A stretch of DNA of 64,000 nucleotides from Pararge aegeria (lineage: Eukaryota; Arthropoda; Insecta; Lepidoptera; Nymphalidae): contig NC_053195.1 of NCBI RefSeq assembly GCF_905163445.1, forward strand, positions 1,850,501 through 1,914,500, given 5' to 3'. Below the pieces are notes generated by a model. It had not been told where the DNA came from. It did not search any database and saw only the letters and a list, made by a program, of their open reading frames with translations. Each line of letters begins with the position of its first letter. Positions within the stretch are counted from its first letter, which is position 1. Below are positions 30,356 through 40,955 of the stretch, piece after piece. A program made the translations under genes and the position numbers.

Positions 30356-30427
30356 ATTTTTTTGCACACCACAAAAAGTACATAGAAAAAAAAAGAAAAG
30401 TAGGTATAACAAAACAACGATTTCGAT

Positions 30428-30545
30428 TTTCGGATGGACACTTGCCGATAACCACCTGAGGGGTTCCTACGGCGTCACCGGGAGAGTGGGGCGAGCGCGA
30501 AAGCTCGCCATGAGAAGAGCCCCAGAGCTCGACGACATCGGGGGG
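30428..30545 (-). repeat. GC-rich repeat with minus-strand frame
   Basis: Second copy of the island at 5045. Minus strand: PPDVVELWGSSHGELSRSPH, then SPGDAVGTPQVVIGKCPSE. It inserts GGGGTTCCTA-type sequence that extends the frame relative to the first copy. GGGCGAGCGCGAAAGCTCGCC contains a short hairpin. Confidence 0.5.
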
Positions 30546-30796
30546 AAACAAAACAACGTATACAATTATTTGTATGAGCAATAAAGACTTCTTCTATTCT
30601 TCTATTCTATTCTATATTTTTCATAGAGAGGCCTACTAGAAACAAATGTAATGGATGTATTTACACACTAATAAACGAAAAAAGAAAAAAAAAACATTTC
30701 TAAAATGATGAATATTCTACCAAATAATAAAGATATTATATATAACTGTTAGAAACTTATTTAAAATAGGCTATATTTGCTTTAAACAAACCTCAA

Positions 30797-30924
30797 GTCA
30801 TCATTTCAACTTATTACAAGCCACGGGACTCAATGATATGGGTTTAGGCCGTTGTCCACCACGCTACACTGGCCCATTGCGAGTGGTGGACTTCACAGGC
30901 TTTTGAAAACATTATGGAACCCTC
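30797..30924 (-). repeat. SINE-B, part 1 of an interrupted copy
   Basis: GGTTTAGGCCGTTGTCCACC, ACGCTACACTGGCCCATTGC and CTTTTGAAAACATTATGGAA. It continues at 31093 and again at 31371. Confidence 0.7.
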
Positions 30925-31092
30925 ATGAATGAATGAATGAATACACTTTTATTGAGCACCAAAAAAAAAGGTAGTTATAGAGATGCAAATACAAAGCAAG
31001 AGAGTACAATTTGGTGGCCTTATCGCTACGTAGCGATTTCTTCTAGGCAACCAAAGTGGTAAAAGGAAAAAAAACATAGAAAAGAGGGAGTA
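30925..31092 (-). repeat. LINE-ATTC 3' end nested in SINE-B
   Basis: (ATGA)n at the left, ACACTTTTATTGAGCACCAA, GAGAGTACAATTTGGTGGCC and TTATCGCTACGTAGCGATTT. A 5'-truncated insertion that splits the SINE-B. Confidence 0.65.
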
Positions 31093-31135
31093 GGAATGCA
31101 AGTTTCCTCGCGATGTTTTCCTTTAATCGTTTTTA
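31093..31135 (-). repeat. SINE-B, part 2
   Basis: GAATGCAAGTTTCCTCGCGA then TGTTTTCCTTTAATCG corresponds to the segment between the GCATGCAGG and ACCGTT blocks of SINE-B. Confidence 0.65.
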
Positions 31136-31370
31136 AAGGACAATGTGAGATGGTGATGACAAAAAAAAATAACAACCGGCTAAGTTTGTTGTGGGCTTCT
31201 TCTTAGACCAGGGCGCGTTTGGAACCCTCGTAGCTTTAGTTTTAAGTTGACGAATTTATTTATCGCAATCAACACACTCCTATGTCATATTTTACATGTA
31301 ATGTACGCATCAAAAGTGTCATCTATGTGCCTATTTGAATAAAGAAATATTTGACTTTGACTTTGACTTT
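31136..31370 (+). repeat. LINE-TGAC 3' UTR nested in SINE-B
   Basis: GGACAATGTGAGATGGTGAT, then the shared 3' UTR blocks, then AATAAAGAAATATTTGACTT and (TGACTT)n. Its orientation is opposite to the host SINE. Confidence 0.7.
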
Positions 31371-31486
31371 ACCGTTTAAGCAAGTGATATTTTAATTACT
31401 TAAAACGCATTTATAACAAAGAGTCAAACAAAAGTGCTGGGATTCGAACTCGACCCCCCGAAATTGAAGCTGATGTCCTAACCTCA
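31371..31486 (-). repeat. SINE-B, part 3 with tRNA-like head
   Basis: ACCGTTTAAGCAAGTGATAT, TTTAATTACTTAAAACGCAT, GCTGGGATTCGAACTCGACC (box B) and CTGATGTCCTAACC. Confidence 0.7.
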
Positions 31487-32755
31487 ATTACAATAATAAA
31501 ACTAGTCTAAAATTAACCTAAATATGAATAAGTTAAAATGGCCGGAACCGGCAAGAGCTTAACGTGCTCTTCGAGGCACGATAACTTCATTAACTAATCC
31601 GATTATAGGAACAGTAAGTGAAGCCACACCTTAACATCATCCCGTTCATCGACAACGTATTGTGTGATAATTTTGGACTTTAAATATTATTTTGAGAAAT
31701 AAATTATTAGTACTTTCATCTAGATGACCTATATAGCCCATTTTATTTTATGTAAAGCGGTGTGGAGAACCTTCACGACCGAGCTGGGGCTACGTAAGTC
31801 CGCGATCTGCGATGCGACTTGAAAAGTATAAGTAAAACAAAAATGAATCATTTTGTCTAAACAAACGTGTAGTTGGCACTAACTCGGTGTAAAGACATTT
31901 ATTCCTCAAAAATAACACAATAGTTCACTTACATAGCGAATGCAATAATATTTTTAAATTAGTAAATACAAAATCTCAAAGTGCCTTACAAATGTACCAA
32001 ATTATTTAAAAGTAAAAATTGTTGCAGGTGGTTAAAGAAAAAGTTAGCGAGCGATAATACAAATCGTTTTATAAGGAAGAGGTCGTATTAACTTAACTTA
32101 ATGGTAAAACGGTTACATAACACATTTTTTAAATATTGGTGTTAACTATTATCTCAGGTAAATTATACAGTATGCTTTTTTTTCCATCATTGATTCTAGT
32201 TTTAGATAGTAAAAATAGAGTTTTGTTTGAAATCGTCATTGTGAGAGTATATTATCTATGTTTATTTTTGTTATTAAGGTTGCTAAGGGTGGTGTTATTG
32301 CGTATAATAATTGAATAATATTAAGAATTTTCGTCTTTGTATATGTTTGTTTGTAGGAGTTAAATAGTTATACTTATAGTGTTATACTTATAGTTATACT
32401 TTGATAATTTTATTTTGAAGATGCTACTTTCATATCAGACCGTATTATAGCATACCGTAGAAGTCACTATAAGAATGTAAAATTTCAGCCCAATCGAATT
32501 CTAGGACATGCTTGAATTATGTATGTATTACAATTAAATGTGTAAGACCTGTGAACGAAACTTGAAAGCTTGTGAAAGGAATGGAAATCCTACAATGAAA
32601 TAAAACTTTGTGGCACCCTCTGATAACTTATAACATAAAATACATATATGGGAATGGTATTAAGATCATAGCAACATAACGTAAAACAAATTTATGTTTT
32701 ATACAAATTTAGTACATTTATAACAGCTTTTAAACTTAGATTGTATTTAAGTCCT
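31487..32755. other. no gene seen
   Basis: About 1.3 kb of AT-rich sequence. The stretch near 32405-32530 (AAAATTTCAGCCCAATCGAA) resembles the tail of a dispersed repeat, but I cannot place it. Confidence 0.35.
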
Positions 32756-32830
32756 ATAGAGAGAGAGAGAGAGCCAAAATTAATTAAAAATAAATATATA
32801 TATATATATATTCCTTTAATTTTGGCCCTT
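32756..32830. repeat. GA and AT microsatellites inside a short inverted repeat
   Basis: (GA)n at about 32759-32773 and (AT)n at about 32795-32811. CCAAAATTAATT after the GA run and TTTAATTTTGG after the AT run form a hairpin with the AT run in the loop. Confidence 0.7.
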
Positions 32831-32969
32831 TTGTAGTTTCTACATAACTTTGAGTTGTTTAGTAACTTTATTCGATCAAAGAAATTCAGTTCAAATACTA
32901 CCTACGTATATAGTGGTGTTGGATATTTTTTGCGATATTTTTATTCCTATTCTGGAAAGCACTTTTTAT

Positions 32970-33239
32970 AAAATAAATAAATAAATAAATATACTACGAC
33001 AATACACACATCGCCACCTAGCCCGAAAGTAAGCGTAGCTTGTGTTATGGGTACTAAGATGACTGATGAATATTTTTATGAATTATATATACATAAATAC
33101 TTAGAAAATACATATAAACACCCAGACACTGAAAAACACTTAATGCTCATCACACAAACATTTTCCAGTTGTGGGAATCGAACCCACGGCCTTGGACTCA
33201 GAAAGCAGGTTAGCTGCCCACTGCGCCAGTCGGCCGTCC
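32970..33239 (-). repeat. SINE-A copy, full length
   Basis: (AAAT)n tail, TACTACGACAATACACACAT, GGGAATCGAACCCACGGCCT (intact box B) and GCGCCAGTCGGCCGTC. One of the best preserved heads in the window. Confidence 0.85.
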
Positions 33240-33727
33240 GTTTTATACCCGCCAACGACAGAAATTCAAAATAAAATATTTTGAATTCCAAGTTTGTATT
33301 TTATTGTGTCTCAAGTCTGCTCGCGGCCTAATGTCGCCCGGCCGTGATTCCTATCGGTGGTTGCGAGAAGGCATACAATTTCAGATTACTGATTTTGCGT
33401 TCGTAACGTCTCGAAATTTATTGCATCAGTTATAGTTTACACCGGAGAAATAACAGTTTAAATATACTTACCTGTGATTTTTTTTAAAAATACACTTAAA
33501 AAACGTGGGTTTCAAAAGGAATTGCTTGCAGAAGTAAGGCAGACTTTGCATGCCAATGTTTGTTTTTTTATGTGCTATCGGTATTGTTTTAGGTTCTGCG
33601 TGCTTCTTTGTTTTCTTCTTAAAGAAAAACTGGATGATCGATGTGATGCTTTTATCAATGGTATTTACATATTGGTTAGAATCATTCTATGACATATTCC
33701 ATGATCATTCTTAAATTTAACAATTAT
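33240..33727. other. no gene seen
   Basis: An open frame at 33474-33692 is hydrophobic and cysteine-rich in its middle, but I recognise no family and no start context. Confidence 0.35.
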
Positions 33728-33905
33728 ATATTGTAAAGTCAACATCTCTCGAGGATCCTCCAATGTCGGATTAAAAAGTGCGCAGAGAGTACATTACCGG
33801 AGATATGTTTGATGTGGAGTATAAAGATTGAAGCAATTATAATTTACACCATACAGATTCTCCTGCTTTTCACGTAGTATAGCTAATTAAGCTTAATTTT
33901 CATAA
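33728..33905 (+). mobile_element. fold-back MITE family, one arm
   Basis: ATTGTAAAGTCAACATCTCT, GAGTATAAAGATTGAAGCAA, CACCATACAGATTCTCCTGC, AATTAAGCTTAATTTTCATA. Same order as the right half of 44517-44878. Confidence 0.6.
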
Positions 33906-33944
33906 TGGTAATTACATTCCCCGGATATTATCGTAGTCAATTCT

Positions 33945-34170
33945 TTTTTTTATCTACTACAAGTTAGCCCTTGACTGCAATCAAACCTCCTGGTAAGTGG
34001 TGGTCCACCAAAATGATATCGGGCTTAACTGTAAGGGGTATGGTTGTTATATTAAACTCATACCCCTAATTGATTTTAAGGCGACATCGTACCGCAACGC
34101 TAAATTACTTAGCGGTATGTCTTTGTCGGTAGTGTGGTAACTAGCCACGGCTGAAGCCTCCGACCAGACA
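33945..34170 (-). repeat. SINE-C, head missing
   Basis: CTACAAGTTAGCCCTTGACT, GGTATGTCTTTGTCGGTAGT, GGTAACTAGCCACGGCTGAA, CCTCCGACCAGAC. Stops before the tRNA-like part. Confidence 0.7.
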
Positions 34171-34514
34171 AAAAAATCATGTTTGAAAAGCCGTAGTTTG
34201 TTGGACTTAATACTAAAAGTATGATAATATTGTAAAGTACCAATACGGACTTATTGTTAATATCAAAACATTTATTTAAATCATTCTTTCCCATGCTCAT
34301 TTTCTTCCAACTCAATAATCTTAATGCAAAAAGTTCAGGACGGGTATAAGCTAAGATGTTTATATAGTGTAGATGCGTTGCCGCGACTAAATTAGCGTCC
34401 AGTAATATGAAAGGAAGGCAATTGCCTGGCTTGCAATAAGGCATCTATCTGTGCTATACGTCACTATTAAATGATTTACGGGTAGTAATTTGTTGTAAAG
34501 AAAAATCATCATTT
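34171..34514. other. no gene seen
   Basis: Minus-strand open frames here lack motifs. Confidence 0.35.
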
Positions 34515-34862
34515 CAACCAATTGTCCGTCCACTGCTGGACTAGGTATTGTGCAGGGTCCACAATCCACGGTCCTGGGCCGCTTGCCTCCAGCGGCTCCC
34601 AGCGACTCGCCTGATGTCATCCGTCCACCTCGTTGGGGGCCGACCTACGCTGCGTCTACCGGTGCGGGGTTGCCATTCCAGCACCTTAAGACCCAAACGT
34701 CCATCGGTTCTCCGAGCTATGTGCACTGCCCATTGCCACTTCAGCTTCCTGGCTCGTTGAGCTATGTTTGTAACTCTAGTTCTTCTACGGATCTCCTCAT
34801 TGGATCACCTAGAGATACTCCTAGCATAGCTCTATCCATCGCCCGCTGAGTGACTCTGAGCG
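34515..34862 (-). pseudogene. RTE-like LINE ORF C-terminus
   Basis: Minus strand: RAMDRAMLGVSLGDPMRRS, then after a frame break HIARRTDGRLGLKVLEWQPR, TGRRSVGRPPTRWTDDIRRV and AGSRWRQAAQDRGLWTLHNT with a stop. This order is typical of RTE-like non-LTR element C-termini in arthropods. The 3' tail (on the minus strand) runs through AGCAGTGGACGGACAATTGG to TTGAAATGATGATTT. 5' truncated and frame-broken. Confidence 0.75.
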
Positions 34863-35284
34863 TTCTTTAGAGGCCCGTAAAAAATAAAGCAGTAGGAAAA
34901 TAGCAGTATGTATTTTAGAATTTTAATTAGAATTTTAACATCATATTTTATTCTTCCAGTTGACAATTACTAAAGGGGCACGTTGAGAATCAACATGTTT
35001 TACTTTTGTTCAGTATCTCTGCAGCTAATCAGATTTTCTACTTTATTTATTACATTATTGGTCAAGCAAGTGTTTTCTTCAAGGCAGTAAAGAGAAACTT
35101 TATATAAGGAAACAGTATCAAGCCGATTTCGATAGGTAACACTTTATAGTAACGGAGCTCTTATCTCCAAGAATGACTTTTAGCCCACCTTCTCTCTTCT
35201 AGGACAGAAGGTTATTTGATAGTGGACAAAATAGCCCTCTGTACTATGACAGAGAAGGCATGTACAACATTGGAACATTAATAT
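34863..35284. other. no gene seen
   Basis: No recognisable feature. Confidence 0.35.
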
Positions 35285-35365
35285 GGATAAGATTCTCAGG
35301 CCGCGATTGCCAGAGAGTTGCAGGTGGGTTCCGAAAAAAAATTATATGCATTTTAAATTTATAAA
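35285..35365 (+). repeat. SINE-D fragment
   Basis: TTCTCAGGCCGCGATTGCCA, GAGAGTTGCAGGT, GGTTCCGAAAAAAAATTATA and TGCATTTTAAA. The second half of the tRNA-like head plus a short body. Confidence 0.55.
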
Positions 35366-35404
35366 ATTAATAAAGATGGAAAAAAATATTAATTTGCCCG
35401 GGCC

Positions 35405-35478
35405 AAGTCCATCTCATTGTGGGAGGAGACCCATGCCCGTAGAGGGCTGGTAATGGGTCAATATGATAATGGGATAAT
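35405..35478 (+). repeat. SINE-B 3' end
   Basis: CATCTCATTGTGGGAGGAGA, CCCATGCCCGTAGAGGGCTG and GTAATGGGTCAATATGATAA. Confidence 0.65.
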
Positions 35479-35769
35479 CCGTCTATTTAGAATTATCATT
35501 GGATATAAATACCCACGCAATATATTTCAAAAATGACCACATTTCGTCGTAATTCCAGTAAAATATGATTATCAAAAGAAACCGATCGCGTGCCACGTCT
35601 GCAGTCGTTTACCACATCTCCTTATTAAAAAGTCCATTTGTAAAGTAAGTTTTACGAGAACTGCTCTCCCGGATGTATTATTCATCGAAAGGTTACTTGC
35701 ATCGCTGCTATAATACCCGAAAACACTGAATGACTTTTCGTAATGTGGTACGATCAACGGGTACAATAT

Positions 35770-35940
35770 TTTTTTTATTCCACTTCAAGTTAGCTCTTAA
35801 CTGCAACCTCACCTAGTCGTAAGTGATGATTCAGTCTAAGATAGTAGCGGGCTAACCTGTAAGGGAGTATGGCAGTACCCCTAAACGGTTTCTACGCGAC
35901 ATCGCACCGAAACACTAAATCGCTTAGCGGCACGTCAATT
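35770..35940 (-). repeat. SINE-C, head missing
   Basis: CCACTTCAAGTTAGCTCTTA, AGATAGTAGCGGGCTAACCT, GCGACATCGCACCGAAACAC, CGCTTAGCGGCACGTC. Confidence 0.7.
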
Positions 35941-36229
35941 CGTTATATTAAAATCGTACAGACACGTGAAATTCAGATAGAGTAGCGAGCATTGATCAAA
36001 GAATACAGTTTCCTTGACGTCGTCAGCAACGGTAGTCGATTTCCAGAGAAAGTGTGTACGCAAACACAACTGCACTCATAAGGTGGTCAAGTTCACTCAT
36101 CACTCAGGTGGTCTCATAGTCCGAAGGGACAGCAGTTTCGAAGCGATCGGAAATAGACCGGGCGCAAACCGACAGCTTGCCATACTCTGCGGGAAACGGA
36201 TATGAATCAAGGTCAATTTCCTAACTCCG

Positions 36230-36352
36230 GGCGGGTAATAAGAATTTCTTGTTAAAAAAACCAAATAAGTATACAGTCTGGAGGATCTGACCCAGGACCT
36301 CGTTAACTGCAGTCAAACGTGTTCACCACTAGACCATGAGGTAGTTAAAATA
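36230..36352 (-). repeat. tRNA-derived SINE head, separate family
   Basis: Minus strand: CTACCTCATGGTCTAGTGGT (box A-like), GGTCCTGGGTCAGATCCTCC (box B-like). The downstream body (minus strand) is AT-rich. The family occurs once in this window, so its extent is uncertain. Confidence 0.45.
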
Positions 36353-36784
36353 AGCTAAGTTACTAATAGATTGTACAACAAGTGCATAAAGCAAGGCATT
36401 GCATACACCAGAATCGACGGCGTCAGTAGATATTAGAATTAATTTAGAAACCAAATTTTTTATCATTTTTAATTCCGACAAATCTTTTTGTTTGATATTA
36501 AATGCTTAATTTTTAAATTTTTCTATTTCTTTTAACACCTGATTCAGCTCTAATCATGAGAACTTTTATGCGAAAGGGCATAAAAAAAGTGTCTGTTCAG
36601 TTACTCTATACCAACGCGAAGTTTATGAGCATAATATATATTTGATATACTTATTAGCCAACTTATTACTAGCTTTTGTAATAGGATTGCCTAAAACATG
36701 TTGGCTACTTCACTGATAATAAAAATAGGTTGTTTTTTAAAAACAATAATAATAAATGCTAATGAAAAGGAAAAAGTCTCAAAA
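36353..36784. other. no gene seen
   Basis: AT-rich, nothing recognisable. Confidence 0.35.
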
Positions 36785-37045
36785 TACTTGGAGCTTGAGA
36801 CCACGAGACCGCCATGTGGAGTATTGAGACAACAGTCATAGTTCCGATAGTTATTACAGCCAATGGTGTTCCCGCGAAAAGCTTCGACCAATATCTTAAG
36901 AAGCTAGGTCGTTGAATCAAGAGTCGTAATCATAAGTTAATTCTTGAAACGGCACGTATTGTGAGCCGGTTCCTCACTCCGGAGCCCTGACCGCCGGTTG
37001 CTAATGTGTACTCAAAACCCCCCCGCAAGCGGAAGAGGGTCTTTT
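36785..37045 (+). pseudogene. LINE-PIV 3' end
   Basis: Parallel to 6629-6890: GACCGCCATGTGGAGTATTG, GTTCCGATAGTTATTACAGC, CGAAAAGCTTCGACCAATAT, CTTGAAACGGCACGTATTGT, CACTCCGGAGCCCTGACCGC. Several changes break the frame. Between them, the two copies define the family's ORF terminus and its short 3' UTR (GACCGCCGGTTGCT, then a T-run). Confidence 0.65.
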
Positions 37046-38139
37046 TTTTTCAATTTTAATATTGTGTTTTTTCTTTTTCTTTTATAATTCACACTGTTGA
37101 AAATATAAAAAAAAAATTATAAAAATAAAAGATAAAAATAAATGCTAATAACCAATTTATAATAACATACGTGAAAAGTGCCCAGAATAATAATTATCGA
37201 CCGCCGGGGACATAAATTATTATACAGTATTAATAATGGAAAGGTCACTAGCATCGCTCCATATAAAACGTACTTTTAAAGGGACCGACCGTTTCCAATT
37301 GTTCTTGCGATATATATCGTTTGGCTGAACGCATTTTTCAGCATTGAAATAAGGTTATTATCTCACATGGGACCCGGCTTAAGTGAATTTATTTGGTCAT
37401 TCAATAATAAAGTAACTTGAGTTTTTTCTTATTTCGTCCGCTAAAATATCGTACGTCGGTTTGTAAGTGTATCGACAAAGATTTGCGGGAAATTGGAAGC
37501 GTCCATCATCGAATTAATTCTGTTGTTTTAAAAACATCCAACAGAAGATTTGTATTATTTCTGGCTTTATTATTATGTAAATTATGATAGGGGGGATCTA
37601 TGCAAAGAAAATGATAGTACACTTTATTGGAACACTTCTCAAAAATGATCAATAATGAACTAAAAAGTTCTCAGCCCTTACACTCGGGCTCATGGAGAAG
37701 ACGAAAGAAACGTTAATACAGTCTATGCCACTCCTAATTTAATGGCCTCATCACTACCGGAATATCGTACGTATATACACATACATTCTAGGATTGGTGA
37801 GTCCATCTTGCTCGCAAACGTAGTCAGACATAGACTTATCAGTCAGGATACTGTTGTAGCGTTCCGTACATGTGATAATATTCTTGGCGAAATAGTATTT
37901 AAACACACAAGCTAAAAAATTTTTACCTTAGCTTACAAATTGAAGCAGCGAGATTTGTCTATGCAAAATGAGTTCTGTTTGGAATAATTTAATAAACAGG
38001 AAGTCATTTAATCAGTTAGATATATTTGTTTTGTTTTTTTTTATGTATTTATTTTTTTATTTTTTGTTATTTCTACAATTTAATTTTATTTTCTTTAATT
38101 ACTTTTATTTACCTACTTGTTTAATTTAAACTGTTAAAT
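37046..38139. other. no gene seen
   Basis: About 1.1 kb, AT-rich, with long T-runs near 38030-38070. No feature is supported. Confidence 0.35.
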
Positions 38140-38325
38140 ATTTGTTCAGTCTGATACTGGTGCAGACTGAAAATCAGCGCTGAGCATTGTTGCTAATGCA
38201 CAGAATAAAGCTGAGTTTGCGGCCATTTGCCATATTGTTAATATTAATTGATAATCTTTTAGTTAATAATCTTGTATTAACAATAGTGTAAGGCAATAAA
38301 GAATTACTATTATTATTAGCTCAAT
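38140..38325 (+). repeat. LINE-TTA 3' end
   Basis: TCAGTCTGATACTGGTGCAG, AAAATCAGCGCTGAGCATTG, TTGCGGCCATTTGCCATATT, GGCAATAAAGAATTACTATT and ATTATTAG. Inverse of 1415-1612. Confidence 0.6.
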
Positions 38326-38682
38326 TAATGCGGGCAACAAATGACTTCAAACATGCTCTCAGAAATCGATGGACACCTACAACATAAGTTCTTGCATCGT
38401 GGAAGTCCTCTATCAGAGGAAAGAAACATCAAGATTTTAAGTTAATAAAGATGATGAATATTCCAGTAAAGCTGCATTCTATGTCCGTGGTAATCTGGTT
38501 CGATCCTCAGTATTATGCAACGTATCTCGATCATATTTACGACGCGCCGCGAGGGCCAACCGACTCGCTTCTGCGAATAATTGAATCTTGTTAAGACTTC
38601 TATTTATTTAACCATAACCAACTCTATGAGTATTGCTCGTTCTAATTTTTTAACCTGCAATCTCATCTGTGATGAAGCAATT
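38326..38682. other. no gene seen
   Basis: No recognisable feature. Confidence 0.35.
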
Positions 38683-38958
38683 GATAACGAATAAGACACC
38701 GCCACGTATCTTTGCATCTCGATTCCATATATGACTGAAGTGTATCCGATAATGAAGTCGTATTTATATCAAAATACCCACCAACTCAAGGTCATGAAAA
38801 TTGGTTGTTAATCAAATATAATATAAATTGTTTCTTGAAAACTATTAGCGTATTTGTAAAATCCTAATCAATTTAATTAAATATCTAGCCTATTTGAATA
38901 TACAGTTATTAAAAGTTGAATTATTTACCTACTTTATAAAATTACTGTAAGACCATCT
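38683..38958 (+). repeat. SINE-E copy
   Basis: GATAACGAATAAGACACCGC, GTATCTTTGCATCTCGATTC, TCGTATTTATATCAAAATAC, TTGTTTCTTGAAAACTATTA, ending ATTTACCTACTTTATAAAAT. Confidence 0.6.
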
Positions 38959-39214
38959 AAGATGGCCATCTTTCTTCCCTACGTTTTCCCTGCCAGTCAT
39001 TAACTCTTCATCACTTCTGTCACTAGCGCTGATTAAAATGAACCTTGTATATTAAATTCTTACCTCATCCACAATGTGTTTATTCCTTATATCCACCCAA
39101 ACATTCATATTTCAGTCGCGTGTAATTCTTCATCAGACCAGCCCAACATTCTGATCCTTGAAACACAAAATGTCTTACGACCATTTTATAATTTTGCCGG
39201 TGTATCTACTACAG
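38959..39214. other. no gene seen
   Basis: No recognisable feature. Confidence 0.35.
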
Positions 39215-39478
39215 CTTTTTTGTAGTAGTAATTGACAAACAAGCACGTGGCTAACCTGAAGGTTGTTGGTAAAAAACGTGAAAGGAGCAAAACTTTGCAG
39301 GGCATGCAAGAATCACGTCCTCCAAAGTGCCACCTTATGACCATCAACCCAAGGCGTAGGCGTTAAACCTCATGTGCCTGTAATTGCACCGGCATCTACG
39401 CATTTTAGACCCGAACACAGCAATGCTGCTTGGCAAAAATGTCCATAGCATACTTCCCCAAGCACTGTCACAAAAAGC
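39215..39478 (+). repeat. repeat family H copy
   Basis: GGCTAACCTGAAGGTTGTTG, AAACCTCATGTGCCTGTAAT, TGCACCGGCATCTACGCATT, GAACACAGCAATGCTGCTTG, CACTGTCACAAAAAGCT. It is the longest of the three plus-strand copies. Confidence 0.6.
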
Positions 39479-39489
39479 TTGATAAGCTT

Positions 39490-40098
39490 GAAAAGTTTGA
39501 TAAATTTAAAGATTTTAAAATAATGACAGTGTTTAGTCATTACATATTTGAAAATTTAATGTACGTTCATAAAAAAAATTCTAAATTGAAGAAAAAATGT
39601 GACAGCAAAAATTTAAACATTAGAAGTAAGAATAAACTTACAATATACTAGGTTACATAAGATTCAAAATTCGTTTAAAGGAAATTGCATACAATTCTAC
39701 AATAAACTACCAATTGACATCTTGGAGATGTCTCTTAAAAAGTTCAAAGTTTGTATTAAACGTAAGCTTATAGAAAAGTCCTATTATAGTATAAAGGACT
39801 ACGTAAACGATAAAAAAGCTTGGGTGTAAATTATTGCTCTAACCAGGTTGCTCTTCTAATAATTTAAAATGACATTGTGAGATGGTGATAACAAAAAAAA
39901 AACACCCGGCTAAGTTTGTTGTGGGCTTCTTCTTAGACCAGGACGCGTTTGGAACCCTCGTAGCTTTAGTTTTAAGTTTACGAATGTGGTTATCGCCACC
40001 ATCTCACTACCGTGTAATTCTTATGTACGCATCAAAAGTGCCACCTATGGGCCTACTTGAATAAAGATATTTTTGACTTTGACTTTGACTTTGACATT
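39490..40098 (+). pseudogene. LINE-TGAC 3' end, longest copy
   Basis: The coding part starts FKDFKIMTVFSHYIFENLMY and continues VHKKNSKLKKK and NIRSKNKLTIY. This resembles the region after the CR1/Jockey reverse transcriptase core (L-K-I-L-T-V-x-x-x-Y-I-x-E-x-L-x-F). A one-base shift near 39650 breaks the frame before HKIQNSFKGNCIQFYNKLPI, DILEMSLKKFKVC and the NDKKAWV stop. From 39661 on it is nearly identical to 11150-11584, with about ten differences by eye, mostly outside the coding part. The 3' UTR has the same paired GTGAGATGGTGATAAC and GTTATCGCCACCATCTCAC blocks and a (TGACTT)n tail. Confidence 0.75.
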
Positions 40099-40627
40099 CT
40101 CGCCATTTTAAAATTTTGGCTTAATGGCCTTTTATATGCCCAAGATATTGCGGCTGTGTAAAATTGAGTCCAGAAAATATTATCACCTCCTATCGTGTCG
40201 GTTATAAACGAGATCGAAATCTAAGAAGCATTAACATATAAATCAGTCTCTTAAATTGGATTTAAAGTAGCAATATTTTAAACGAGGTCTGAAGCGATTG
40301 TAGTCAAATAAAATATAAGATACTATCGTGGGCATGACTTAATCCAACGAATAAACATGCCATAATGAACTTTATACAGACGTGAAAAGGGCGACGTGTA
40401 TAGTCCTCAACATTAATCAACGTTGAAGTAAACAGTAATCTATTAGTTTTACGGGATTTGCGAATAAATCTACGTAATATTGGTATTGCTGTTGGTATAG
40501 TGGTACATTATCATTTATCATGAATAGTTTAATTTCACGTTTCAAAGTACATGCGTAGATTTTAGTGGAGGAATTGAATTAGTTACAATAAATAATAGCT
40601 TTTGAATTTCGAATGTATTCACAACGA
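40099..40627. other. no gene seen
   Basis: No recognisable feature. A tRNA-like trace, GCTGTTGGTATAGTGGTACA, lies near 40487. Confidence 0.35.
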
Positions 40628-40955
40628 AGGAAGTGATAACGACTGAGATACAGTGAGGTATCTTTGCATCGTCATCGTCTCATACAAAACGAAGAAGTGT
40701 ATAAAAATGCACTCGTATTTATATCAAAATACTGACCGGTAAAGGTCATGAATATAAAAAAAAAAACAAAAAACTGCTCTAAAACATATTATAATTTGAA
40801 TTATTTCTTATAAAATATTTATTAATTAAATAATAATTATGATCACATTTGCTAAATTACTAATGAATTTAATAAAATATCTGGCACATATCAAGTTGGA
40901 GTTATCAAAAGTTTCATTATTTACCCACTTTATAAAATTACTGTAACAAAAGTAA
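40628..40955 (+). repeat. SINE-E copy, longest
   Basis: GATAACGACTGAGATACAGT, GTATCTTTGCATCGTCATCG, CACTCGTATTTATATCAAAA, then a long AT-rich body and ATTATTTACCCACTTTATAA. An A-run is inserted at about 40758-40768. Confidence 0.6.

Noticed and set aside
32756..32830. Origin or regulatory AT-rich element
   Set aside because: It is explained by GA and AT microsatellites; nothing else supports a function.
36014..36205. 63-codon frame
   Set aside because: It lies next to a tRNA-derived SINE head and shows no motif.
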